Origin: a virus
Virus record (IMG/VR): IMGVR_UViG_3300034073_000856
Location: 1 to 31,725 of that record
DNA: 31,725 bases
Direction: 5' to 3' (one strand)
Positions 1 through 7,975 of this stretch are shown one piece after another. The notes under the pieces are model-generated. The model saw nothing but the letters and a program-made list of their open reading frames with translations, was not told the DNA's origin and made no database searches. Every line of letters starts with the position of its first letter. Position 1 is the stretch's first letter. The translations under genes and the position numbers were made by a program.

Positions 1-51
1 GCAGTTGACTGCTCACATAAAAATAAAAAAGGCACATTCTTCTTCGTATGA
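1..51 (+). CDS. Large terminase, C-terminal end (partial, second copy of the 3' end)
   Basis: The first 51 bases encode the last 16 residues and stop of the large terminase, which is present in full near the right end of the window. The fragment is open at the window edge and ends in an ATGA overlap with the next gene. It exists only because the ends of the assembly overlap; it is not a second gene. Confidence 0.9.
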   Translation, partial: AVDCSHKNKKGTFFFV

Positions 52-369
52 AAACTTTTACCATAGGCCAAATCCAAGAACTCGCCACTCTTAAAGACAT
101 GAATCCCATTGAGCAGATGGCACACGAGGTGTCCATTTGTCTGAACATCCCTTTCTCAGATGTGGAAATTTGGACAATGGAGAAACTCAAGGAGGAACAC
201 GCCAAACTCAACCTTGACAAAATGCCTGACAAGCGCATCGGCTACAAGTTCAAACACAAAGGCCGCAGGTTCAGATTGGTCAAGAACGCCAAAGAGATGT
301 CGGCTCACCATTTCATAGAACTGCAAGAGGTGGTTAAAGGGGATATAACCGAGAATCTTCACACCATCA
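1..369 (+). repeat. Terminal direct repeat, left copy
   Basis: Bases 1-369 match 31357-31725 in the same orientation with 7 substitutions and no gaps. The repeat covers the end of the large terminase and the first 322 bases of the following gene. This is what an assembler produces from a circular or circularly permuted phage genome. The seven differences suggest reads from more than one strain. A biological terminal repeat would normally be identical in both copies. Confidence 0.92.
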
Positions 370-587
370 TTGCGCTGCTATCCTATCGGGTTGACATTCT
401 GGGCAGAAAGATTGAGGATGACTATCAATGGAAGGTTGACAACTTTAAGGATTTGAAAGCCCTGCCTTTTTATGGGTATGCGCTTTTTTTTTCTCAACTC
501 TATCCGAGGTTATTGGCCGCTACCCTAACCTATTTGAAGGAGCAGGAGAAGGAGGTGAGGGAGATGTTTTTGGATGGCTCTCAATAG
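48..587 (+). CDS. Probable tail assembly chaperone (gpG-like, short product)
   Basis: A 179-residue soluble, charged, mostly helical-looking protein. It starts in an ATGA overlap with the large terminase. I do not recognise a named family from motifs. The assignment to a tail assembly chaperone rests on context: tail proteins and the tape measure lie downstream, and an open -1 reading frame overlaps its 3' end and continues to a stop at 770-772. That is the organisation of lambda gpG/gpGT. The zero-frame product ends shortly after a run of nine T at 484-492. The family call is an inference; the overlapping frames are seen directly. Confidence 0.6.
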   Translation: MKTFTIGQIQELATLKDMNPIEQMAHEVSICLNIPFSDVEIWTMEKLKEEHAKLNLDKMPDKRIGYKFKHKGRRFRLVKNAKEMSAHHFIELQEVVKGDITENLHTIIALLSYRVDILGRKIEDDYQWKVDNFKDLKALPFYGYALFFSQLYPRLLAATLTYLKEQEKEVREMFLDGSQ

Positions 588-772
588 TAGACCGATTGGC
601 AGGAGGCAGACGAGCCGAATGGGATGCCATTCTTGAGATGAAACTGATTGAGTTTCTGAATACCCTGTCCTTCCACCGAACAATAACCAAGGCAAGAAAC
701 CAGCGTCTTGATCAAGCAGCCGCCAAAGGATTTGAATCCTATGTCTGTGCTTGTTTGAACGAACTCATCTGA
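48..772 (+). CDS. Possible -1 frameshift product of the chaperone gene (gpGT-like)
   Basis: The -1 frame is open from base 449 to a TGA at 770-772. After a slip on the T9 tract (484-492) it would give a product of about 241 residues, made of 148 zero-frame residues plus 93 new ones. The heptamer T TTT TTT at 485-491 is in the correct phase for a -1 slip (X XXY YYZ). A weaker heptamer, G TTT TTG, lies at 566-572. The new segment has an acidic glycine-rich linker (GAGEGGEGD) and then a protein-like stretch (FGWLSIVDRLAGG). It fills the space up to the next gene, which would otherwise be empty from 588 to 808. A homopolymer sequencing error joining the two frames is the alternative. Confidence 0.55.
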
Positions 773-775
773 TTT

Positions 776-803
776 GGGACACTTTGTCCCTTTCGCTATT
801 TTT
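776..803 (+). terminator. Weak terminator-like hairpin after the frameshifted frame
   Basis: GGGACA (776-781) and TGTCCC (785-790) form a 6-bp stem with a 3-base loop, followed by a T-rich run (TTTCGCTATTTTT). It begins 4 bases after the stop of the -1 frame, which agrees with that frame being translated. The stem is short and the T-tract is interrupted, so termination would be partial. Confidence 0.35.
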
Positions 804-811
804 AGGTGATG
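794..811 (+). promoter_or_regulatory. GCTAwTT start-site box (copy A)
   Basis: CGCTATTTTTAGGTG lies directly in front of the ATG at 809. Closely similar boxes occur at the same or nearly the same distance from ATG before other structural genes (6341, 9508, 12318, 13150, and more loosely 7404). A TTG lies at 774-776, 20 bases before the TA of the box. This suits either a promoter of a leaderless transcript or a translation signal. Confidence 0.45.
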
Positions 812-1984
812 GCACTCACGGCTAAACATCAACCCACCGGCACTACCTACCTTCCAGCATACAATGACAACATCTTTGTATTGGCTGAGAGTGATTCAGG
901 AATCTACGGGCAGTACAACTTCAAATTCATTTGCGATGTCAAGGATGGCTCAGGCAATCTCTTGACCCGACTCAAAGCACCCATCTACTACGGCTCAACC
1001 AACAAGGGAGTATTCAACATATCCCGATTGATTGAGAACTACACAACTCACGATTGGTCTTACGATGATGCTACTGGAGTCAACTGCACCAACTCGGTGT
1101 TCGGCTACCAAGCAGTATTCGGGTATGAGTATAGCACTGGAGCAACCACCGCCATCAATCAAACAACTGGAGTGACTTCTGTGACTGGAATCAGCATCTG
1201 GAACGCTGCTCTCTCTCCTTTAGACTTTCTCTCCTATGACGAGGACAACTACCTGATGTCAACCTCGGCTTCTGGTACTGCCTCCTTTTTAACCAACAAC
1301 CAATCAAAAAGATTACCCATAGATGCAAAGGCTTGGCTCTATTTTCTACACGGCAGCAATGTGGCTTCTGTTGATGTTGCTTTTTCCCCTTCGGGTTCTG
1401 CTTCCATCTCTGTCCCTTCTGGCACTCTCGGTCGTGTACCTATTGGAAGCAATATTCCGGGTGGTATACCAGTTGGTACAACTTCCTACACTTGCACTCC
1501 AAAAAATTCTGGTGGCAATCAAGTGGGCAAAGCGTACACTATCACAATAGACACACGCTGCTCCAAGTATCCAACCACCGATTTGTACTTCTTAAACCGC
1601 TTGGGAGGCGTTGACACGATGCGCTTTGATATGCTCAAGAGAATCAACTTTGACATTGAGCGAAAGACCTACAAAGCAAACCCATTCACTTTGGACAATG
1701 TGGCGGTCTCTTATACCTATGATACCTCAGCCCATTCCAATTCTGATTTCTTTACCCAAGCCAACGAGAGGCTCACGCTGAACTCCAACTTGATCACAGA
1801 GGCAGAGGCAGAATGGCTCAAGGAACTTTTGATGAGTCCAAGAGTTTGGATGTATGACGGCACTTTGAAAGCGGTCAACATTCAGACAAGCCAATACGAG
1901 CAGAAAACCCACCTCGTTGACAAGGTATTCAATTTGACCTTGGAAGTGACTACATCAATCCCAGACAAATCTCAACGCTTGTGA
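809..1984 (+). CDS. Tail structural protein upstream of the baseplate protein
   Basis: A 391-residue protein rich in Thr, Ser, Gly and Tyr with a beta-strand-like pattern typical of virion proteins. I chose ATG 809 rather than the adjoining GTG 806 because the upstream box places the start at 809 as in other genes. It lies between the chaperone-like gene and a 909-residue tail protein, and its stop overlaps the GTG start of the latter. No catalytic motif is visible. A distal-tail or tail-tip role is likely from position; the exact role is unknown. Confidence 0.65.
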   Translation: MALTAKHQPTGTTYLPAYNDNIFVLAESDSGIYGQYNFKFICDVKDGSGNLLTRLKAPIYYGSTNKGVFNISRLIENYTTHDWSYDDATGVNCTNSVFGYQAVFGYEYSTGATTAINQTTGVTSVTGISIWNAALSPLDFLSYDEDNYLMSTSASGTASFLTNNQSKRLPIDAKAWLYFLHGSNVASVDVAFSPSGSASISVPSGTLGRVPIGSNIPGGIPVGTTSYTCTPKNSGGNQVGKAYTITIDTRCSKYPTTDLYFLNRLGGVDTMRFDMLKRINFDIERKTYKANPFTLDNVAVSYTYDTSAHSNSDFFTQANERLTLNSNLITEAEAEWLKELLMSPRVWMYDGTLKAVNIQTSQYEQKTHLVDKVFNLTLEVTTSIPDKSQRL

Positions 1985-4710
1985 TAGAGTTACTCGTCAA
2001 TAACCAACGGGTTGATTTGAGCGCAGATTTTGACCTCTTGGTCACTCGTTCAATCGCAGACATCAGAGAGCCACAAACCCGTCAAGGGGACTGGTCAAAG
2101 ACAATCGTCATTCCCGGCACTAAGGGGAACAACAAACTCTTCGGTCATATATTTGAGGTTGAGCAAACCATCACTGGCTCAGGTCAGTTTGCACCTGACT
2201 TCAACCCTAACCTAAAGGCAGAGGCAAGAGTTCTGCTTGATGGATTGGAGCAGATGAACGGATTCCTTCGTGTGATCCAAATCAATGTCACGGATACCGA
2301 CCTAATTGAGTACGAATGTGCCATCTTTGGAACAACGGCTGACTTCTTCTCGGTGATTGAGAACTCTAAACTCAATGAACTTGATTTCAGCGAGTACAAC
2401 CACATCCTTAACATCGCCAATGTAGAGGCAAGTTGGGACACATACATCTACAAGGATTCTGCAACCGCTGCTTTCTCCTATGGGCAAGGCTATGTCTATC
2501 CAATCATCTACCCTCCCAAGCAAGGCTCAGTTGAAACAATGTCAGATGAGGACAACTACCCTGCTCTATATGCCAAGACCGTAGTTGACAAGATTTTCAG
2601 CGATGCTGGGTATTCCTATACCAATGACTCTTTCTTCAATTCTGACCGATTCAAACGTCTGATAATCCCTTGGACAAATCAAGGTTTGGAGGTAGATGAA
2701 TCAACGGCTTCCAACTTTCTATTTGTCGCTCAACAAAACGCAGGAGTAACTGGCGCAACCTACACCCTTGCCGACCAATTTCTATTCACTAACGAGATAA
2801 GCGACCCAGGTAATGACTACGCAACGGGAACATCAACCTACACGGTTGACCAAGGTGGTGTCTACACAATCTACCACAAGTTCAAAGGGGAAGTTGATAT
2901 TTCTACTTCTGGCTCTTGGATTTCTTGTGACGTTGGTGTCGGTGTTTATGTCAATGGAGTTCTGAAAGGAACTATCACCCATCTAAATTCTGGCAATCCT
3001 TCGGCTACGATTTTCTCATTTGATGACACAAACTCATTCAATGTAAACGTCAAGAATGGAGACACCATCACGCTCAAACTTGAATCAGTGGTTGGAACGG
3101 AGCAGTCAACCATCTATACATTTTCGTCTTATTTAGTGGCCTCTGATTTCACGCTCACCTCAGATGACGATTCTCGATTCTACAACGGATTCAATGCCCA
3201 AGCATTTGCTCACGGCTCAGTTGTGGATTTTACCAGATTCTTTGGTCAGCAAAAGCAGAGCGAACTCTTTATGGGTTTTTGCAACTTGTTCAACCTCTAT
3301 GTTGAGCAGGACTACAACACCACCAAGACGCTCCGCATAGTTACAAGAGATGAGTTCTACAACGGCTCAAATCGTGACTGGTCTGCCAAACTTGACTATT
3401 CTCAGCCCTATTCTATCGTTCCGATGGGAGAGGTTGTGGGCAATCCTTATGTCTTAACATACAAACAAGGCGGAGATTTAGAGAACCAACGCTATCAGAG
3501 AATCTGGGGTGGCACATACGGAGACCGAGTAATCAGGATTCAGAACGATTTTATCAAGCAAGAAAAGAAGATTGAAACCTGCTTTGTTCCCACTCCGATG
3601 TATCGCCAAAACGGCAGATATTATTCTTGGGTTCAATACGAGAACACCAACGCCTCTGAACTCCGTTTGCTTTATTACGGAGGACTTCAATCCTGCCCAG
3701 TTTACTACACGAGAAACCAAGGTGAATCTCTGACCCAGAACGCTCGTTATTCCTATCCTCTGACTCTGCACATTGACTCCGTTTCAAATATGCAGTTTGA
3801 CCTTTCCTTTGGTATGCCTTATGAGGTGAATGTCCCTGCTGGATTCTCATATTCCAACCAGAATGTTGGCAATGTCTACTGGTACAGATTCCTGACCGAA
3901 ATTGCTGACAAGAACTCAAAGGTTTTGAGAGGATATTTTCGCATATCTCCAGCCGAATGGGCAACTCTAAAGTTCAATGACAACTATTTCTTTGAAGGGC
4001 AGTATTGGAGGCTTTTGTCTGTTAACGATTACACACCTTTGCAAGATGGAGTATTTGAGTGCGAGTTCCTTTTGACCAAATATATTGAACCAGTAACAGC
4101 CACAAGCAAGGGAGCAGGAACAAGCGCAGCCGATACTTATGACAACCGCTATCCTTTAGTCAAAAACAAGCCCTTGCAGAATGGTGGAGTGGTGATAGGA
4201 GGAGGCAACGACACAGATGAACAAGTCATCGTTCTGGGTCAAGATAACCAAGTCAACGGAGAGAGAAATGTAGTGCTTGGCTCAACTGGAACTTATGTAT
4301 CACCCGGCCTTGACAATGTGGTAGTTCTAAACTCCGAAGGACTAACCCCAACTGAGAGCAATACCACCTACTACGGCAACTATAAAATGTGGCCGAACTT
4401 CTTGTCAGCAGGAAAGGTGGTCTCAATCACAGATGCAGATTCTCCCTACACCGCTTCGGTCAATGACTGGATGATAATTTGTGACACGGCTCTTGGGGCT
4501 ATTGATGTGGTTCTTCCAGACCCAACCGGGCTATCTGGAAAGCACTTTGTCATCAAGAAGGTATCTCCGTCCAACCAAGTAGATGTAACGGCAGGAGATG
4601 GCTCTATTCTCTTGGAAGGAGCAACCTCACACTCAAACAATGCCAACAACGGATTTGACTGGTTCGTCTGTGACGGCACTCAATACTGGCTAATTTCAGA
4701 AGGACACTAA
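1981..4710 (+). CDS. Large tail/baseplate protein with fibre-like C-terminus
   Basis: A 909-residue protein with a GTG start that overlaps the previous stop. The N-terminal part (about 1-130) has a pattern I associate with baseplate or distal-tail proteins of Bacteroidota phages. The middle is aromatic and beta-rich. Around residues 739-775 there is a Gly/Asn/Val-rich stretch (for example QVIVLGQDNQVNGERNVVLG) like the short repeats of trimeric YadA-type heads. Residues about 805-909 resemble the small beta-structured caps found at the ends of phage fibres, with DVVLPDPTGLSGKHFVIKKV near residue 843. It probably forms the tail tip and contributes to receptor binding. It precedes the tape measure gene and overlaps it by one base. 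Confidence 0.7.
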   Translation: MIELLVNNQRVDLSADFDLLVTRSIADIREPQTRQGDWSKTIVIPGTKGNNKLFGHIFEVEQTITGSGQFAPDFNPNLKAEARVLLDGLEQMNGFLRVIQINVTDTDLIEYECAIFGTTADFFSVIENSKLNELDFSEYNHILNIANVEASWDTYIYKDSATAAFSYGQGYVYPIIYPPKQGSVETMSDEDNYPALYAKTVVDKIFSDAGYSYTNDSFFNSDRFKRLIIPWTNQGLEVDESTASNFLFVAQQNAGVTGATYTLADQFLFTNEISDPGNDYATGTSTYTVDQGGVYTIYHKFKGEVDISTSGSWISCDVGVGVYVNGVLKGTITHLNSGNPSATIFSFDDTNSFNVNVKNGDTITLKLESVVGTEQSTIYTFSSYLVASDFTLTSDDDSRFYNGFNAQAFAHGSVVDFTRFFGQQKQSELFMGFCNLFNLYVEQDYNTTKTLRIVTRDEFYNGSNRDWSAKLDYSQPYSIVPMGEVVGNPYVLTYKQGGDLENQRYQRIWGGTYGDRVIRIQNDFIKQEKKIETCFVPTPMYRQNGRYYSWVQYENTNASELRLLYYGGLQSCPVYYTRNQGESLTQNARYSYPLTLHIDSVSNMQFDLSFGMPYEVNVPAGFSYSNQNVGNVYWYRFLTEIADKNSKVLRGYFRISPAEWATLKFNDNYFFEGQYWRLLSVNDYTPLQDGVFECEFLLTKYIEPVTATSKGAGTSAADTYDNRYPLVKNKPLQNGGVVIGGGNDTDEQVIVLGQDNQVNGERNVVLGSTGTYVSPGLDNVVVLNSEGLTPTESNTTYYGNYKMWPNFLSAGKVVSITDADSPYTASVNDWMIICDTALGAIDVVLPDPTGLSGKHFVIKKVSPSNQVDVTAGDGSILLEGATSHSNNANNGFDWFVCDGTQYWLISEGH

Positions 4711-6329
4711 TGGCAACAATCAAAACCGCAGTAGATATTGACATCAAAGTTGATGGTCAAGCAACCGTACAACAAGCCGCAGCCGCTTATGAAGATTTGG
4801 GCGATGCGGTAGCAAAAACCCAACTTGAAGCCGAGAAGTTAGCGCAGCAGTTTGGCATCAATGACGCTCGTACCCAGGAGGCTATCCGTGTTGCTGGTGC
4901 TTACAAAGGTCAGTTGGAGCAACTTGATTTTGCCATTGAGGCTGCCAAGGGAGGAAGCGACCAGTTGTTCAGAGCCACTCAAGGTGTTTTGGGAGGCTTT
5001 GAGGCTGCTGCTGGTGCTGCTGCTTTATTTGGATTCCAATCAGAGGATTTGGAGGCTTCCTTGATTAAACTTCAAGGAGCAATGGCTTTGTCTCAGGGTC
5101 TGAAAGATTTCAACGAGTTCCTTCCAGCAATTAAGCAAGTAGGAACTGCAATCAAAACTCAACTTGTCACAGCATTCTCTACTTTAAGAGGAGCAATCGC
5201 AGCGACTGGAGTTGGTGCGCTCGTTGTAGGCATTGGTTTGCTTGTTGAGAAAATGCTCAGTTTGAAAGATGCAACAAACGAAGCATCTGATGCTCAAAAG
5301 GCCTACAACAAAGAACTCCGTGATTTGAACATTGAGCGCATTGCTTTGACCAAAGGCGAACTGGCTGCTTTGAAAATTCAGAGAGACGCTGCAATCGCTG
5401 AACAAAAGCGAAACAACGAATACATCAAATCCTGGAACGAGCGTTTCAAAATTATCAAAGAAGCCGAGCAATTAGACGTTGACTTAGCAGATAGCAATGA
5501 CCGAAGAAGAAGCGCAGAAGCCAAAAAACGCTCTTTGGACAATGTTCGTTTGACAAATGAGATTCTCAAGTTCAATGCTCGTATCAAAGCCATTGAAGAA
5601 CAAGCGCAAAAAGACAAAGAGAAAACACAAACAAAAGCAGTTAATACAACAAAAGAAAAACTCCAAGAGGAGGTTGATATTTATGAGTGGTACTTGGGTG
5701 AGATTCAAAGCATTTTCAATGACTTGGGTCAAGATATTGCCGAGACAACGCAAACCACGATTGTCAACGCAACTGCTCAGATTGACATCCCTCTTGGTTA
5801 CACCTTCTCCAGATTGGAAAAAACGAAGGCATTTGTCAAGGCCTATGCTGCCGACATTGCCGACACTTTGCAACAAGCACTTGAGGCCTCTGCTGCCATT
5901 GCTGATGCTTTTGCAGGAGCGGATGAAGAACGCCAAAAGAAGGCATTTGAACTAACTAAAAAGGCCGCAGTGGCATCAACCATCATCTCAACGATTGAAG
6001 GCACTCAGAACGCATTTACAGAGGCTCAAAAGAACCCTCTAAACGAAGCGACATTCGGTGCTTATGCCGTGACTCGTGCTGCCATTGCTTTGGCATTTGG
6101 TTTGGCTCAGGTTCAGAAGATTCGTTCTTCTCAATTCCAAGGCTCAACACCAACTCTCTCTGGCACTTCTTCAACTGGGATTCCAAGAGTGCAAACTCAG
6201 CAATTCCAAACATCTCAACTCGGCCAAGATTTCACTGGTCAGACGAAGGTATATGTGACCGAAGGGGACATCACTCGCACTATCAATCGCAGACAAACAA
6301 ATCAACGAGTTTCCGTAATAGGAGGCTAA
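4710..6329 (+). CDS. Tail tape measure protein (short)
   Basis: A 539-residue protein. It has an Ala/Glu/Gln-rich N-terminal helical region (1-75) and hydrophobic Gly/Ala segments near residues 90-110 and 160-180 (AIAATGVGALVVGIGLLVEK). A long charged coiled-coil region follows (about 185-305), and the C-terminus is Thr/Ser/Gln-rich. This is the usual composition of tape measure proteins, which set tail length and carry membrane-active segments for DNA delivery. At about 1.5 angstrom per residue it would span roughly 80 nm. It sits inside the tail block immediately before the head genes. Confidence 0.8.
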   Translation: MATIKTAVDIDIKVDGQATVQQAAAAYEDLGDAVAKTQLEAEKLAQQFGINDARTQEAIRVAGAYKGQLEQLDFAIEAAKGGSDQLFRATQGVLGGFEAAAGAAALFGFQSEDLEASLIKLQGAMALSQGLKDFNEFLPAIKQVGTAIKTQLVTAFSTLRGAIAATGVGALVVGIGLLVEKMLSLKDATNEASDAQKAYNKELRDLNIERIALTKGELAALKIQRDAAIAEQKRNNEYIKSWNERFKIIKEAEQLDVDLADSNDRRRSAEAKKRSLDNVRLTNEILKFNARIKAIEEQAQKDKEKTQTKAVNTTKEKLQEEVDIYEWYLGEIQSIFNDLGQDIAETTQTTIVNATAQIDIPLGYTFSRLEKTKAFVKAYAADIADTLQQALEASAAIADAFAGADEERQKKAFELTKKAAVASTIISTIEGTQNAFTEAQKNPLNEATFGAYAVTRAAIALAFGLAQVQKIRSSQFQGSTPTLSGTSSTGIPRVQTQQFQTSQLGQDFTGQTKVYVTEGDITRTINRRQTNQRVSVIGG

Positions 6330-6340
6330 AATCAAAAAAC

Positions 6341-6358
6341 CGCTAATTAAAGAAAATG
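6341..6358 (+). promoter_or_regulatory. GCTAwTT start-site box (copy C)
   Basis: CGCTAATTAAAGAAA precedes the ATG at 6356 with the same 15-base spacing as copies A, B and F. It lies in the 26-base gap between the tape measure and the head protease genes. No TTG is found at the distance expected for a -33 element. Confidence 0.4.
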
Positions 6359-7387
6359 AATCTTCCAATTTACAAACTCGTAATCAACCCCGAAGATGAA
6401 ACTGGGGTAGAGTTCGTGTCCCTTGTGACCAAACCAGCCATTGAACGAGATTTTCAATACTTCAATGATCAGTTCGTTGACCCACGAGCAGGAGAAAGCG
6501 AGGAGGATTTTATCTCTCGTTGCATTCCCGTTGTGATCGGTGAAGGCAAAGACGAAGCACAAGCAGCCGCCATTTGCTATTCTTACTGGGAACAGAAGTT
6601 TCAGTTTGAATCCTACAATGACTATCCAAAGGCAGCAGGTCAAAACGCTCAAAGAGGGATGAAGTTGAACGAGGCAATCGGTGGTCAATGTGCTACCTTG
6701 GTAGGGAAGAACAGAGCCAACCAATTAGCCAACGGAGAGAACCTTTCTCTTGAGACAATCAAGCGCACCTATTCCTTCCTTTCAAGAGCGAAGACATACT
6801 ACGACAAGAACGATACCGAATCTTGTGGCACTATCTCTTATCTCTTGTGGGGTGGTGATGAGATGCTTCGTTGGACTGAGCGCAAGTTGGAGCAGTTGCA
6901 GTTAAGGAAAGCCCGTAGAGGTTTTGCCGTTCAAGACGAGGAAAAGAAAATCATCTCAGGCCCAGCAATGATTGCTGACCTTCCCATCTATCGGTACGAT
7001 GATATGAGGGGTGAGTATTATGTCGTGTTTGACAAAGAGACCATCTTTGAGATTGCAAAGAAATGGGCAAAGCAAGACCGCTATGACTCTGTGAATATCC
7101 ACCACGATTTGCCTTCTGCTGGACTTTCTCTTTTTGAATCATACATCGTAGACAGAGAAAGAGGAATAATGCCTCCAAAGGGCTATGAAGAGGTTGCTGA
7201 TGGATCTTGGTTTGTTTCCTACCTGGTCAACGATGACACCATTTGGGAGCGAGTCAAGTCAGGCGAGTTCCGAGGCTTCTCAGTTGAGGGGTTGTTTGAT
7301 TTTGAAATGACCCAGGAGCAGAAGGTTTCTGACGCTTTGTTTGCAAGAATCAAGGAGATTGCAGCCAAGTGGGATGGGAAAAATTGA
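6356..7387 (+). CDS. XkdF-like prohead protease with inserted modules
   Basis: A 343-residue protein. The N-terminus (NPEDETGVEFVSLVTKPAIE, 11-30) and the C-terminal part match the XkdF type of phage serine protease (Peptidase_S78_2). The likely catalytic histidine is H249 or H250 (VNIHHDL), and the likely serine is S309 (GFSVEG). Two segments lie between them and the N-terminus. Residues 43-80 are a Cys-containing segment (SRCIPVVIGEGKDEAQAAAICYSYWE without gaps), and residues 90-180 are an Asn/Ala/Trp-rich segment ending in a GG-containing helix pair. Similar segments recur in phage head-maturation proteases. It would process the scaffold-like protein and capsid encoded next. Family known; residue roles inferred from pattern. 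Confidence 0.8.
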   Translation: MNLPIYKLVINPEDETGVEFVSLVTKPAIERDFQYFNDQFVDPRAGESEEDFISRCIPVVIGEGKDEAQAAAICYSYWEQKFQFESYNDYPKAAGQNAQRGMKLNEAIGGQCATLVGKNRANQLANGENLSLETIKRTYSFLSRAKTYYDKNDTESCGTISYLLWGGDEMLRWTERKLEQLQLRKARRGFAVQDEEKKIISGPAMIADLPIYRYDDMRGEYYVVFDKETIFEIAKKWAKQDRYDSVNIHHDLPSAGLSLFESYIVDRERGIMPPKGYEEVADGSWFVSYLVNDDTIWERVKSGEFRGFSVEGLFDFEMTQEQKVSDALFARIKEIAAKWDGKN

Positions 7388-7403
7388 GCCAAAAAATAGA
7401 CAC

Positions 7404-7424
7404 CACTAATTTAATATAGATATG
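7404..7424 (+). promoter_or_regulatory. GCTAwTT-like start-site box (copy D, longer spacing)
   Basis: CACTAATTTAATATAGAT precedes the ATG at 7422. The core differs at one base and the spacing is 18 rather than 15. A TTG at 7384-7386 lies 20 bases before the TA. It sits in the 34-base gap in front of the scaffold and capsid genes. Confidence 0.3.
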
Positions 7425-7973
7425 AACTCAAAAGAAGTAATTCACGAGATTCGGACTTTGCTGGGATTCAGCGAAGAACCGAAAGCCGAAGTTGAGATGG
7501 CCTCTGCCATGCTCGTAGACGGCACAGAGATTCAATGGGAAGGCGAGTTGGCCGTAGGTACTGCTATTTTCGTTGTAACAAACGAAGGATTGATTCCTGC
7601 TCCAGACGCTACTCACGAAGTTGAAGGCGGAATGTTGGTTACCACCCAAGGCGGATTGGTGACTGAGATTGTTGAAGTAGAGGCAGAAGTTGAGGTTGAA
7701 GTTGAGGCTGAGAAATTTGCCACTTTGGAAGCCTTTGAAGTTGCCGTTGCTGAATTGAAAGCCGCTATCGCTGACTTGAACTCTAAGGTTGAGAAGTATG
7801 GCGAGAAATTCGCTGCTCAAAGTGAGGCCGTTTCTAAGGCCGTTGATTTGGTAGAGGCTATCGCTGAACTGCCCTCTGCTGAACCTGTAAAAAAGGATGA
7901 AGTGAAATTGTCCAAGAAAGACCAGCAGTTCGCAAACATTGTCAAAATTGCACAAACCTTAAAATCTAAATAA
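7422..7973 (+). CDS. Capsid scaffold-like protein
   Basis: A 183-residue acidic protein. Residues about 83-100 are a run of alternating Glu, Val and Ala. A helical, probably coiled-coil region follows (about 100-150), and the C-terminus is short and Lys-rich. It lies between the protease and the major capsid gene, the usual position of a scaffold or of a capsid delta-like domain carried as a separate gene. The composition suits a scaffold, but no sequence motif proves it. Confidence 0.6.
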   Translation: MNSKEVIHEIRTLLGFSEEPKAEVEMASAMLVDGTEIQWEGELAVGTAIFVVTNEGLIPAPDATHEVEGGMLVTTQGGLVTEIVEVEAEVEVEVEAEKFATLEAFEVAVAELKAAIADLNSKVEKYGEKFAAQSEAVSKAVDLVEAIAELPSAEPVKKDEVKLSKKDQQFANIVKIAQTLKSK

Positions 7974-7975
7974 TC

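Noticed and set aside
156-362. Reverse-strand open frames here and across the window
   Set aside because: They lie opposite clearly coding + strand genes, have no recognisable families, and all supported genes are on the + strand.
1-369. Tandem duplication of the terminase 3' end and next gene
   Set aside because: The repeat sits exactly at both window ends and continues the same gene, which is what circular or redundant assembly gives.
1323-1550. Hydrophobic + strand frame inside the tail protein gene
   Set aside because: It is an out-of-frame reading of a Thr/Ser/Gly-rich gene; no start signal and no overlap tiling with neighbours.
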